Positions 1 to 8,006 of a DNA stretch of 64,000 nt are shown here, one piece after another (position 1 is the first letter of the stretch; each line of letters begins with the position of its first letter). The notes beneath the pieces were generated by a model. It was not told the origin of the DNA and did no database searches. It worked only from the letters and a program-made list of their open reading frames with translations. Origin of the DNA: Frankia canadensis (GTDB lineage Bacteria; Actinomycetota; Actinomycetes; Frankiales; Frankiaceae); contig NZ_FZMO01000223.1 of assembly GCF_900197875.1 (NCBI RefSeq), positions 62,001 through 126,000 of the forward strand. Direction: 5' to 3'. The position numbers and the translations under genes were made by a program.

Positions 1-1883
1 AACACCTCGTAGTGCTCCGGGCGCAGGCCGGGAGCGTCGATGACGTGGCCGTGCTCGGCGATGTACTCGACGATCGCCTCCATCGTCTCCTCCGGGTAGC
101 CGAGCGCGCGCAGCGCCGCCGGGACCGTCTGGTTCACGATCTTCATGCTGGCGCCGCCGACCAGCTTCTTCATCTTCACCAGGGCGAGGTCCGGCTCGAT
201 GCCGGTGGTGTCGCAGTCCATCGCGAGGCCGATGGTGCCGGTGGGGGCGAGCAGGCTGACCTGGGCGTTGCGCCAGCCGTGCTTCTCGCCGACGGCCTGC
301 GCCTTCGACCATTCCTTCGAGGCGGCGGCCAGGACGCGGGCGTCCTCGGCGTCCACGGTGCGCACCTCGTCGTTCGCGGCGGCGTGCTTGCGCACGACCC
401 GGCGGTGGGCGTCGGCGTTGCGCGCGAAGCCCTCGTAGGCGCCGACGATGCCGGCGAGTTCGGCGGAACGGCGGTAGGCGGTGCCGCTCATCAGCGAAGT
501 GATCGCCGCGGCGAGTGCCCGGCCGCCATCCGAGTCGTAGGCGCGGGCGCTGGCCATGAGCAGGGCGCCGAGGTTGGCGTAGCCGATGCCGAGCTGCCGG
601 TAGGCGCGGGTGATCCGGGTGATCTCCGGGGTCGGGAAGTCCGCGAAGCAGATCGAGATGTCCATCGCGGTGATGATCAGTTCGACGGCGGCGACGAATG
701 CGTCGGCGTCGAACGTCCGGTCCGGGCGCAGGAACTTCAGCAGGTTCAGCGACGCCAGGTTGCAGCTGGAGTTGTCCAGGTGCACGTACTCGCTGCACGG
801 ATTGGAGGCGCTGATCCGCCCGCTCTCCGGGCAGGTGTGCCAGTCGTTGATCGTGCCGTCGTACTGGATGCCGGGGTCGGCGCAGGCCCAGGCGGCCTCG
901 GCGATCGTGCGGAACAGGCCCTTGGCGTCGATCGTCTCGATCGCCCGGCCGTCGAGGCGGGCGCGCAGGTCGAAGCCGGTGCCGTCGACGACGGCGGTCA
1001 TGAACTCGTCGGTGACGCGCACGGAGTTGTTGGCGTTCTGGTACTGCACGGAGGCGATGTCGCGGCCACCGAGGTCCATGTCGAACCCGGCGTCACGCAG
1101 GGCGCGGATCTTCTCCTCCTCCCGCGACTTCGTCTCGACGAACTCGACGATGTCCGGGTGGTCGACGTCGAGGACGACCATCTTGGCGGCCCGGCGGGTG
1201 GCACCGCCGGACTTGATCGTGCCCGCGGACGCGTCGGCGCCGCGCATGAAGCTGACGGGCCCGGACGCGGTGCCGCCGGAGGACAGCAGCTCCTTGGACG
1301 ACCGGATCCGCGACAGGTTGAGCCCGGCCCCGGACCCACCCTTGAAGATCAGCCCTTCCTCGCGATACCAGTTGAGAATCGACTCCATGGTGTCATCAAC
1401 TGAAAGAATGAAACACGCGCTCACCTGCTGAGGGGCGGGGGTTCCGACGTTGAACCAGACCGGGGAGTTGAAGCTGAAGACCTGGTGGAGCAGCATCCAG
1501 GTCAGCTCGTGCTCGAAGGCCTCGGCGTCGGCGTCGCTGGCGAAGTAGCCGTGCTCGCGGCCGGCGGCGACGTAGGTCAGCACCACCCGGTCGATGAGCT
1601 GGCGCAGCGAGGACTCCCGGGCCGGCGTGCCCGGCGCGCCGCGGAAGTACTTGCTGGTCACGATGTTCGAGGCGTTGACCGACCAGAAGTCGGGGAACTC
1701 GACACCGCGCTGCTCGAAGTTGACCGAGCCATCCCGCCAGTTGGTCATGACGACGTCCCGGGTCTCCCAGGTGACCTCGTCGTAGGGGTGGACCCCGGCG
1801 GTCGTGCGCGAGCGGCGGATCTTCAGCCCGGTCGCCGTCCTGGCCCCCGACCTGCCCGCCTTGGTACCGCGACTTTCGGTCAT
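1..1883 (-). CDS. nrdJ: Vitamin B12-dependent (class II) ribonucleotide reductase, N-terminal part, runs off the left edge
   Basis: Adenosylcobalamin-dependent reduction of ribonucleotides to deoxyribonucleotides in the cytosol. About 627 N-terminal residues lie in the window; the C-terminus is beyond base 1. The translation begins MTESRGTKAG, has the early FNVG and ACFIL stretches, the glycine-rich GGSGAGLNLS region, the NPCSE motif followed by CNLASLNL, and the VSLLAPTGTIG stretch, all typical of NrdJ. ATG at 1883 has AGGAG five bases upstream; the TGA of a short upstream frame overlaps it as ATGA. The gene lies downstream of nrdR on the same strand, as in Streptomyces nrdRJ, so NrdR repression is expected. 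I see no cobalamin riboswitch in the 410-bp gap between the two genes. Family assignment is secure; the promoter is not identified. Confidence 0.95.
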   Translation of the reverse strand, partial: MTESRGTKAGRSGARTATGLKIRRSRTTAGVHPYDEVTWETRDVVMTNWRDGSVNFEQRGVEFPDFWSVNASNIVTSKYFRGAPGTPARESSLRQLIDRVVLTYVAAGREHGYFASDADAEAFEHELTWMLLHQVFSFNSPVWFNVGTPAPQQVSACFILSVDDTMESILNWYREEGLIFKGGSGAGLNLSRIRSSKELLSSGGTASGPVSFMRGADASAGTIKSGGATRRAAKMVVLDVDHPDIVEFVETKSREEEKIRALRDAGFDMDLGGRDIASVQYQNANNSVRVTDEFMTAVVDGTGFDLRARLDGRAIETIDAKGLFRTIAEAAWACADPGIQYDGTINDWHTCPESGRISASNPCSEYVHLDNSSCNLASLNLLKFLRPDRTFDADAFVAAVELIITAMDISICFADFPTPEITRITRAYRQLGIGYANLGALLMASARAYDSDGGRALAAAITSLMSGTAYRRSAELAGIVGAYEGFARNADAHRRVVRKHAAANDEVRTVDAEDARVLAAASKEWSKAQAVGEKHGWRNAQVSLLAPTGTIGLAMDCDTTGIEPDLALVKMKKLVGGASMKIVNQTVPAALRALGYPEETMEAIVEYIAEHGHVIDAPGLRPEHYEV

Positions 1884-1910
1884 GACGCTCCTCGTCCTGT
1901 CAGTATCTCT

Positions 1911-2036
1911 CGTCGTCCTGCGTCTGCGCGTCGTCCTGCGTCTGCGCGTCGTCCTGCGTCTGCGCGTCGTGCTGTGCCTGCGCGTCGTGCTGTGTCTCTG
2001 CGCCGTGCCGTGCCTGCGCGTGGTGCCGTGTCATGT
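1911..2036. repeat. 18-bp tandem repeat upstream of nrdJ (7 units)
   Basis: Seven head-to-tail 18-bp units; the first three (1911-1964) are identical, with unit CGTCGTCCTGCGTCTGCG, and the remaining four drift progressively. The array ends 28 bp before the nrdJ ATG, so it would lie in the leader or the nrdR-nrdJ spacer. The period is a multiple of three and is open as repeated hexapeptides on the nrdJ strand. Confidence 0.9.
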
Positions 2037-2293
2037 CGGTGGGGCGCAGCGTTCCCGGCCGTGGGCGAGCGCATGGTCAGGGCTTCGCCCGTGTGCGCCG
2101 GCGGAGCGCGGCGCGCGCCCGCGCACACCGCGGCCAGGCCGCACCGGCGGCGGACGCGCGGTACCGGCGGCGCTCGCCGGTCGGGCAGGGCACCCCGGTG
2201 ATCAGAGGAACCGGCCGGCGAGACGGTGGGGCTCGACGGGAAACGGCGGGCCGGATGCCGGGTGGGGCGTGGCCTGTGGCCCTCGCCGGGCTG

Positions 2294-3058
2294 TCAGGGG
2301 TGGCGCGCCGGCGTGGCGCCAGGCGCGCCGAGCGCCCTGGCCGCACCGTGCTCTCCCGCGACGAGCCCGTCCCGGCCGAGGCCGCCTTCCACGACGTTCA
2401 GCTGGCTGGTGCCGGCGCGTCGGCGGGCGGCGGAGTCGGCACCGTCCGCCGCGCGGCCGCCGCGGGCGGGGGCGGGCTCGCCGTCGAGCTCCCCGTCCGG
2501 CGGCACCGCGGCAGGTCCGGCGCGTTCCAACGCACCCGTCGCCGAGCTCGGGCCGTCGTCGTCACCGCGGCGGCCGGCGTTCCTGGCCGCTTCCGCGCCG
2601 CGGCGGGCGCCGGAGGTCTCGGACCGCAGCGCCGTGATGGCGCTCTCGAAGTCGGCGAGCGACTCGAAGGCGAGGTACACCGAGGCGAACCGGAGATAGG
2701 CCACCTCGTCGAGCTCGCGAAGCGGGCCGAGGATCGCCCGGCCGATCGCCTCCGCGGGAATCTCCGCCGAGCCGGCGGACCGCACCGCGTCCTCGACCTG
2801 CTGCGCGAGCAGGGCGAGATGATCGTCGCGCACCGGGCGGCCCTGGCATGCCTTGCGCACGCCGGCGATGACCTTCGCGCGGCTGAAGGGCTCGGTCACA
2901 CCGCTGCGCTTGAGTACCCGCAGCGACGCCTCCTCCATCGTGGTGAACCGGCGGCCGCATGAGAGGCAGGAGCGCCGGCGCCGGATCGCTGAGCCTTCCT
3001 CGGCCTCTCGGCTGTCGACGACACGGCTGTCCGGATGCCGGCAGAACGGGCACCGCAC
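2294..3058 (-). CDS. nrdR: Transcriptional repressor NrdR with long C-terminal tail
   Basis: Zinc-ribbon/ATP-cone repressor of ribonucleotide reductase genes that senses ATP/dATP. The GTG start at 3058 gives [17 protein letters not shown]; the zinc ribbon uses CPFC and CLSC pairs in the first 35 residues and the ATP cone follows to about residue 145. Total length is 254 residues, whereas NrdR is usually 150-180; the last ~100 residues are Ala/Gly/Arg/Pro-rich and probably disordered. An upstream ATG at 3151 would only add an Arg-rich stretch unlike the family. It precedes nrdJ on the same strand, separated by 410 bp containing an 18-bp repeat array. Upstream lie a candidate NrdR box and a cluster of DnaA-box-like motifs. 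In Mycobacterium, nrdR also neighbours lexA and the LysM gene. Confidence 0.93.
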   Translation of the reverse strand: MRCPFCRHPDSRVVDSREAEEGSAIRRRRSCLSCGRRFTTMEEASLRVLKRSGVTEPFSRAKVIAGVRKACQGRPVRDDHLALLAQQVEDAVRSAGSAEIPAEAIGRAILGPLRELDEVAYLRFASVYLAFESLADFESAITALRSETSGARRGAEAARNAGRRGDDDGPSSATGALERAGPAAVPPDGELDGEPAPARGGRAADGADSAARRRAGTSQLNVVEGGLGRDGLVAGEHGAARALGAPGATPARHP

Positions 3059-3166
3059 GCGAGACGCCTCCTTCACCGAGCCGGCCGACAGCCCTTCCGC
3101 ACCGTCCCGACGTCGGCGCACCGGGACGGACCGCGGGCCCCACCGCCGCACCGATCCGGTGGGACC

Positions 3167-3220
3167 TGTGGACGAGCGGCCCTCGTTCTGTGGAAGACCT
3201 GTGGATCCACCTGTGGATGA
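3167..3220. promoter_or_regulatory. Phased cluster of four TGTGGA motifs (DnaA-box-like) upstream of nrdR
   Basis: TGTGGA occurs at 3167, 3189, 3200 and 3212. The last reads TGTGGATGA, one mismatch from TGTGGATAA, the reverse complement of the E. coli DnaA box; the first reads TGTGGACGA, one mismatch from the actinobacterial variant TGTGGACAA. Spacings of 22, 11 and 12 bp put the sites on roughly one face of the helix. Bases 3205-3218 also form the palindrome ATCCAC-CT-GTGGAT. DnaA binding is inferred only from the match. Confidence 0.4.
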
Positions 3221-3235
3221 CTTACACCTACGTAA

Positions 3236-3251
3236 GCACCAGATGTTGTGT
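3236..3251. promoter_or_regulatory. Candidate NrdR box upstream of nrdR
   Basis: GCACCAGATGTTGTGT matches about 12 of 16 positions of the generic NrdR box ACACWATATATWGTGT. On the nrdR strand a TTGGAC hexamer lies immediately upstream of it, so the site would fall in a promoter spacer. No convincing second box at the usual ~31-bp spacing was found, which lowers confidence. Confidence 0.35.
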
Positions 3252-3465
3252 CCAACTTAGCGCACGACCCCATGGATGGGAAAACCGACCCCCCGCATGC
3301 CACACGAGGACATCAGCCCGCGGGGGCCCGACGACCCTGGGCGAAGCCGCCTCAACCGCCCGCACCCGGCCCGATGCGGAGGCGTCACCGCGGCGACCAT
3401 CGACCACCCGCCGTCGCGACCGCCGGTGTCCGATCAGGCGGCTCCCGACATACCCCCGCCGGGCC

Positions 3466-4101
3466 TCACCCATCCAGTAAGAGGAACTGGCCGGGGGTGA
3501 GCTGGGCGGAGGACAGATCGTTGATCCGCATCAGCCGATCGACCACCACGCGCGTGTCGGCGTCCGGCTCGAGCACGGCGGCGATCTCCCACAGCGACTC
3601 CCCCGCCACGACCAGGTGGCCGCGTGGCGGCTCGTCCGACCACGCCAGCGAGGCCCGTGGCACCACCACCGCCAGCATGGCCGCGATGAGCATCGCCGCG
3701 GCCATGGTGACCACCACCCGACCACGCCTGGTCAGCCGAAGAGGCGCCGGCTCCCGTCGCACTCGCGACCGCGACGGAACCCCGCTGGCCGGCCCGCGAC
3801 CAGGCGCCGGCATCGGATCCCGCCCGTGCGGCGCCGCGGTGCCGTCCGACCTCGCACCGTCCCGGCGCGCCACGGGCCCGCGCGACGCCGCACCGCCCCG
3901 CGGCCCCTGGCAGCTCGGCGACGACACCCGACCAGGCGCCGCCCTCGCCTCGCGGGACCGGGAATGGGACGGGAACAGACCGGCGTTGGCGGGCACCGAT
4001 CGAGGACCGGGACGGCCAGCCGGCGCTCCCGCGGACCGCCCGGCGACCCGTTCCCGGACCACGGCCAGGTCGATGACCTGCGCCGAGCAGCTGGGACTCA
4101 C
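3466..4101 (-). CDS. LysM-domain single-pass membrane protein beside lexA, ChiZ (Rv2719c)-like
   Basis: 211 residues from a GTG with GGAGG five to six bases upstream. Residues 1-128 are basic, low-complexity and probably cytoplasmic; a membrane segment spans about 129-148 (VTMAAAMLIAAMLAVVV); a LysM module covers about 161-210 (HLVVAGESLWEIA to LTPGQFLLLDG). Position between lexA and nrdR matches Mycobacterium tuberculosis Rv2719c (ChiZ), an SOS-induced cell-wall protein that affects division, and is analogous to Bacillus YneA. An SOS box 56-72 bp upstream of the start supports damage induction. The likely role is holding division during DNA damage by binding peptidoglycan. No hydrolase domain is visible, so enzymatic activity is not claimed. 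An ATG far upstream (4674) would run through the lexA promoter region and is rejected. Confidence 0.85.
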   Translation of the reverse strand: MSPSCSAQVIDLAVVRERVAGRSAGAPAGRPGPRSVPANAGLFPSHSRSREARAAPGRVSSPSCQGPRGGAASRGPVARRDGARSDGTAAPHGRDPMPAPGRGPASGVPSRSRVRREPAPLRLTRRGRVVVTMAAAMLIAAMLAVVVPRASLAWSDEPPRGHLVVAGESLWEIAAVLEPDADTRVVVDRLMRINDLSSAQLTPGQFLLLDG

Positions 4102-4157
4102 GACATCCTCCCGTGGCGAGCGGGCCGGGACCACCAGGCGGGCGAACCCCAGTTCGA

Positions 4158-4173
4158 TCGAACTCCTGGTCGA
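4158..4173. promoter_or_regulatory. SOS (LexA) box of the ChiZ-like gene
   Basis: TCGAAC-TCCT-GGTCGA, one mismatch from the actinobacterial LexA operator TCGAAC-N4-GTTCGA. It lies just downstream of a candidate -10 on the minus strand and so should block transcription of the LysM gene. It overlaps a perfect 14-bp palindrome, AGTTCGATCGAACT (4151-4164). Confidence 0.65.
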
Positions 4174-4200
4174 TTGTCGCACCCGGCGCGGATCTGGCAA
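4173..4200 (-). promoter_or_regulatory. Candidate promoter of the ChiZ-like gene
   Basis: On the minus strand: -35 TTGCCA (4200-4195), 16-bp spacer, -10 GACAAT (4178-4173). It would give a leader of about 65 bases to the GTG at 4101, with the SOS box over the start point. Assigned by pattern only. Confidence 0.4.
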
Positions 4201-4210
4201 GAGGACACGC

Positions 4211-4226
4211 TCGAACAAGCGTTTGA
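4211..4226. promoter_or_regulatory. SOS (LexA) box of lexA
   Basis: TCGAAC-AAGC-GTTTGA, one mismatch from TCGAAC-N4-GTTCGA. Its 3' half overlaps the -35 hexamer of the lexA promoter, the expected place for autorepression. Confidence 0.75.
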
Positions 4227-4251
4227 GATTCCGCGACCGTCCGGTTACCGT
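4223..4251 (+). promoter_or_regulatory. lexA promoter, SigA-type
   Basis: -35 TTGAGA (4223-4228), 17-bp spacer, -10 TACCGT (4246-4251, TAnnnT form). The start point would be near 4258, giving a leader of about 200 bases before the lexA ATG at 4462. Good hexamers, optimal spacing and the overlapping LexA box make this one of the better supported promoters here. Confidence 0.6.
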
Positions 4252-4389
4252 CAAGACGATCAGGTGTGCACCGGGTGGATTCTCCGGGTCGCGGACGGAC
4301 GCACGCCGTGGGGGTGTCGGGATCGCGGGCGATCCCGACCGCGACGCGGCGCTCACCCGTCGGACGTGGGGTGACCAGCTGGTGACCAC

Positions 4390-4450
4390 GTACGCGACGA
4401 GTAGGTACGTGACGAACGACGTACGCGACGAACGACGTACGCGACGAGGA
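4390..4450. repeat. 16-bp tandem repeat in the lexA leader
   Basis: Four head-to-tail copies of a GTACGCGACGAACGAC-type unit: 4390-4404, 4405-4420, 4421-4436 and 4437-4450. The last copy runs into the GAGGAGAG ribosome-binding site of lexA, so the repeat shapes the translation initiation region. The period is not a multiple of three and the region is not coding. Confidence 0.85.
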
Positions 4451-4461
4451 GAGCGGTAGCG

Positions 4462-5217
4462 ATGACCACCCAAGGCAGGGGTACACGCCGGGGCGGGGCC
4501 CGCGGCAACGTGCGGGCCTTTCCCGAAAACCCCGCGGACGCGGCCGGACTGACCCCCCGGCAGCGCAAGGTGCTCGAGGTCATCCGGGCCGCCGTGGAGC
4601 GGCGCGGATACCCGCCAAGCGTCCGCGAGATCGGTGAGGCGGTCGGCCTGACCAGCACGAGCAGCGTGGCGCACCAGCTCAAGGTGCTGGAGGAGAAGGG
4701 CTACCTGCGGCGGGATCCGAACCGTCCGCGGGCGATGGAGGTGCTCAGCCCGGACCGCCCGCGCCGCCGCGCCCAGGCGGCGCCGGCCGCGGTGGTTCCC
4801 GCGTTCGGCGGTGAGGCCGCCGCGGCGCCCGGCGGCGAGGCGTCAGCGGCCTACGTGCCGGTGCTCGGGCGGATCGCGGCCGGCGGCCCGATCCTCGCCG
4901 AGCAGGCGATCGAGGATGTCTTCCCGCTGCCCAAGGAGATCGTCGGCGAGGGCACGCTGTTCCTGCTGCGCGTGGTCGGCGAGTCGATGATGGGCGCCGC
5001 GATCTGTGACGGCGACTGGGTGGTGGTCCGCCAGCAGCCGGTCGCGGACAACGGCGAGATCGTCGCCGCGATGATCGAGGGTGAGGCGACGGTGAAGCGC
5101 CTACGCGTCCGCGACGGGAAGATCTGGCTGCACCCGGAGAACCCTGCCTTCAACGACATCCCGGGCGAGGAGGCGACGATCCTCGGCCGGATCGTCGCCG
5201 TGCTGCGCAGGGTCTGA
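4462..5217 (+). CDS. lexA: SOS repressor LexA
   Basis: Autocleaving repressor of the DNA-damage regulon. 251 residues: winged helix-turn-helix about residues 29-95 ([39 protein letters not shown]), an Ala/Gly/Pro-rich hinge about 100-130, then the S24-type latent protease. The scissile Ala140-Gly141 bond sits in GRIAAGGPI; Ser175 (GESMM) and Lys212 (EATVKRL) form the catalytic dyad. ATG at 4462 is preceded by GAGGAGAG. Divergent from the LysM gene, each with its own SOS box. The N-terminal ~28 residues before the HTH are longer than in E. coli LexA, as is usual in actinobacteria. A GC-rich hairpin follows the stop codon. Confidence 0.97.
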   Translation: MTTQGRGTRRGGARGNVRAFPENPADAAGLTPRQRKVLEVIRAAVERRGYPPSVREIGEAVGLTSTSSVAHQLKVLEEKGYLRRDPNRPRAMEVLSPDRPRRRAQAAPAAVVPAFGGEAAAAPGGEASAAYVPVLGRIAAGGPILAEQAIEDVFPLPKEIVGEGTLFLLRVVGESMMGAAICDGDWVVVRQQPVADNGEIVAAMIEGEATVKRLRVRDGKIWLHPENPAFNDIPGEEATILGRIVAVLRRV

Positions 5218-5252
5218 CCACGCGACGGCCGGCCGCGCGTGGCGGCCGGCCG
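5218..5252 (+). terminator. GC-rich hairpin after lexA
   Basis: CCACGCG (5218-5224) pairs with CGCGTGG (5236-5242) across an 11-base loop; the palindrome CGGCCGGCCG occurs at 5226-5235 and again at 5243-5252, allowing an alternative long stem. It begins right after the lexA stop. There is no U-tract, as is common for actinobacterial terminators. Confidence 0.45.
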
Positions 5253-5372
5253 ATCCGTGGTCTGCCCGATCCGCTGGGCGATCCGCGGTCCGACGAACTC
5301 AGGCCGATCCGGGCGTGCTTCGGCCGGGTCAGAGCGGAGCCGGTCAGGCGTCCGGACCCGGCGCGGCGTGGG

Positions 5373-6833
5373 TCAGGCCCGGAAGGCGTCGAGATCGGCG
5401 GCGAGTGCCGGCGACACCCGCGCGGTGAGGCGGGTTCCGTCTGCCGTGTGCTCCTGCCCGAGTACCTCGCCGTGGGCGTGGACCCGCGAGACGAGCTCAC
5501 CCCGGGTATAGGGGACGAGCACCGTCAACTCGACGTCCGGGTGCGGAACCCGCAGGCACAGCGCGTCAACGAGCGCGCCGAGCCCCTCCCCCGTCCGGGC
5601 CGAGACGAACACCGCCTCGGGCGCCAGCTGGCGAAGCTCCGCGACGACGGTGGGAGCGACCGCGTCGACCTTGTTGACGACGATCAGTTCGGACACGCCG
5701 CCCGCGTCGATGTCGTTGAGGACCTCGCGGACGGCGGAGATCTGCGCGGCCGGGTCGGGCGCGGAGCCGTCGACGACGTGCAGCAGGAGATCCGCGTCGG
5801 CGACCTCCTCGAGCGTCGAGCGGAACGCCTCGACGATCTGGTGGGGAAGATGGCGTACGAAACCCACCGTGTCGGTCAGGGTGAACGCGCGGCCGTCCGG
5901 CAGGGTCGCCCGGCGCACCGTCGGGTCGAGGGTGGCGAACAGCGCGTCCTCCACCAGGACGCCGGCGCCGGTGAGCCGGTTGAGCAGCGAGGACTTGCCG
6001 GCGTTGGTGTAGCCGGCGATCGCCACCGCGGGCACCTCGCCGCGCCGCCGCGCCGCGCGCTTGGTCTCCCGCACGGTGGACATCCCGGCGAGTTCACGGC
6101 GCAGCCGGGCCATCCGGGCGCGCAGCCTGCGCCGATCGGTCTCGATCTTCGTCTCACCGGGGCCGCGGGTACCGATGGGAGCGCGCCCGCCACCACTGGC
6201 CGCGGCGCGCGACATCGACTCACCCCAACCACGCAGCCGGGGCAGCATGTACTGGAGCTGGGCCAGCTCGACCTGCGCCTTACCCTCTCGGGAGGTCGCG
6301 TGCTGGGCGAAGATGTCCAGGATGAGAGCCGTCCGGTCGATGACCTTGACTTTGACGATCTCCTCCAGCTGGCGCAGCTGGCCGGGGGTGAGCTCGCCGT
6401 CGCAGATCACCGTGTCGGCGCCGGTCGCGGCGACGACCTCGGCGAGTTGACGGGCCTTGCCGGAACCGACGTAGGTCGCCGCGTCCGGCCGGTCGCGGCG
6501 CTGCACGAGCGCGTCGAGGACGACCGAGCCGGCGGTGGTGGACAGCGCGGCGAGCTCCGCCATCGATGCCTCGGCCGCCCGCAGCGAGCCCGAGGTCCAC
6601 ACGCCGATCAGTACCACCCGCTCCAACCGCAGCTGGCGGTACTCGACCTCGGTGACGTCGTCCAGCTCGGTGGCAAGGCCCGGTACTCGACGCAGGGCCG
6701 CTCGGTCCGCCAGATCGAGCTCGTCGCCGGATTCGGCGAAAAAGCCCGAAAGATTGCCCGAATCGTCATCGGTGAGTTCAATGAGGGATCTGTCGAGGGT
6801 GGACGCGTCCAGGGCGTCGGCAGGAAGTGTCAT
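5373..6833 (-). CDS. hflX: Ribosome-associated GTPase HflX
   Basis: GTPase that binds the 50S subunit and helps rescue or split stalled ribosomes. N-terminal HflX domain carries GVWTSGS and AATYVGSGKARQL signatures; a coiled-coil-like Arg/Glu-rich helix (ETKIETDRRRLRARMARL) precedes the G domain. G1 is GYTNAGKSSLLNRL, G3 DTVGF, G4 NKVD. Translation from 6833 gives 486 residues starting MTLPADALD; an upstream in-frame ATG at 6884 would add 17 residues but has no nearby ribosome-binding site, so the start is uncertain. In actinobacteria hflX commonly sits between lexA and dapF, as here, and converges with lexA. Confidence 0.93.
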   Translation of the reverse strand: MTLPADALDASTLDRSLIELTDDDSGNLSGFFAESGDELDLADRAALRRVPGLATELDDVTEVEYRQLRLERVVLIGVWTSGSLRAAEASMAELAALSTTAGSVVLDALVQRRDRPDAATYVGSGKARQLAEVVAATGADTVICDGELTPGQLRQLEEIVKVKVIDRTALILDIFAQHATSREGKAQVELAQLQYMLPRLRGWGESMSRAAASGGGRAPIGTRGPGETKIETDRRRLRARMARLRRELAGMSTVRETKRAARRRGEVPAVAIAGYTNAGKSSLLNRLTGAGVLVEDALFATLDPTVRRATLPDGRAFTLTDTVGFVRHLPHQIVEAFRSTLEEVADADLLLHVVDGSAPDPAAQISAVREVLNDIDAGGVSELIVVNKVDAVAPTVVAELRQLAPEAVFVSARTGEGLGALVDALCLRVPHPDVELTVLVPYTRGELVSRVHAHGEVLGQEHTADGTRLTARVSPALAADLDAFRA

Positions 6834-7193
6834 ACCATCCGTTCTCAACGCGGCCCGCTGCCGCGGCATTCCGCGCCGGTTCATTTAGCCAGGTCACACG
6901 CCTTCTCGGTGACCCGGGGGCGATCCCGCCATCGAAGGGGCCGGCCCGGGCCAGCCCGGCCGCACCGCTTCGGTGTTCCCCGGCGGAATCGTCCCGTCGC
7001 CTGCCAGGGTCCCACGCCCCAACGAGGATCGCGAACGGTTTAGCCGCCTCGTTCCGGCGATCCCGCCCGTCGTGGTGACTCCGCCGCACCCGGCGCCATC
7101 CCCGCGGGGATCATGACGCGCTCACGGCCGCGCCACGTGACCGGGCACGGCAGGCGATCCGGGAGATCAGCCGACGGGCGTAGCGTGGGCGCG
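6834..7193. other. Divergent intergenic region hflX / AraC-type gene
   Basis: Should hold the hflX promoter and that of the AraC-type gene. I see no clear consensus promoter. TCCCCGCGGGGA (7099-7110) is a perfect palindrome just before an ATG (7113) that is an alternative, less likely, start for the downstream gene. Confidence 0.3.
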
Positions 7194-8006
7194 GTGTATC
7201 GCGAGCGCCGGGCCGCCCGCCTGCCGGCGACGATCTGGTTCGCGGGCGCGAGTGGGCTGGAAGCGGGCCCGATGGTGCGACGGATCCTGCCGGACGGCTG
7301 CGTCGACGTCATCTGGAGCTCCGACGGGCGGCTGATCGTCGCCGGGCCGGACACGGTCGCGAAGCTGGCCCACTGGGTGCCGGGTGTGCGCCATGTCGGC
7401 GTGCGCTTCGACCCCGGGCACGCGCCGGCCCATCTGGGCGTCGACGCCGGCGAGCTGCGCGACGCCCGCCCGCAGCTCGCCGACCTGTGGGGCGGCGGCC
7501 CCGCGCGCCGCCTCACGCACCGGCTCGCGGCGAGCGGCGAGCGGGCCGCCCAGGCGTTGGAGGACGCGCTGGCCGCCCGTCCCCGTCACCGGGAGCTCGC
7601 GGATCCGCTGGTGCCGGCGATCGTCGCGGCGATCGGCGGCCGATCGTCGATGGCCGGCGTCGCCGCCGCGACCGGGCTCAGCGAGCGCCAGCTGCTGCGC
7701 CGCTCGCGCCGGGCGTTCGGCTACGGCCCGAAGACGCTGGCGCGCATCCTGCGGTTGCAGGACGCCCTGCGGGCGGCGCGCGACGGCGGCGATCTGGCCA
7801 CGGTCGCGCTCGAGGCCGGCTACACCGACCAGGCGCATCTCGCCCGTGACACGCGCGCGCTGACCGGGGTGACGCTCACCGATCTGCTGCGCCCGTCCGG
7901 CGGAGGTCAGGACACCGCGGCGGGCGGTGTCGGGACGTCGGCGGCCGCCGCCAGCGCGGCGAACAGGTCGACGTGGTTGCCGTCGGGGTCCAGGACCGTC
8001 GCGTAG
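7194..8006 (+). CDS. AraC-family transcriptional regulator
   Basis: About 270 residues from GTG 7194 (VYRERRAARLPATIWF). The N-terminal half resembles the DUF6597-type sensor region found in AraC regulators (ILPDGCVDVIW, GVRFDPGHAPAHLGV). The C-terminal AraC DNA-binding domain has two HTH units: MAGVAAATGLSERQLLRRS and LATVALEAGYTDQAHLARD, ending TGVTLTDLLR. About 35 Ala/Ser-rich residues extend past the domain and overlap the 3' end of the convergent VOC gene by 100 bp. The target is unknown; the VOC gene facing it is one candidate. Starts at 7113 and 7185 are also possible. Confidence 0.8.
   Translation: MYRERRAARLPATIWFAGASGLEAGPMVRRILPDGCVDVIWSSDGRLIVAGPDTVAKLAHWVPGVRHVGVRFDPGHAPAHLGVDAGELRDARPQLADLWGGGPARRLTHRLAASGERAAQALEDALAARPRHRELADPLVPAIVAAIGGRSSMAGVAAATGLSERQLLRRSRRAFGYGPKTLARILRLQDALRAARDGGDLATVALEAGYTDQAHLARDTRALTGVTLTDLLRPSGGGQDTAAGGVGTSAAAASAANRSTWLPSGSRTVA

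Noticed and set aside
1884-2293. Cobalamin riboswitch before nrdJ
   Set aside because: No B12-box-like segment or expected fold was seen; the gap is dominated by the 18-bp repeat. NrdR control is the likelier mechanism.
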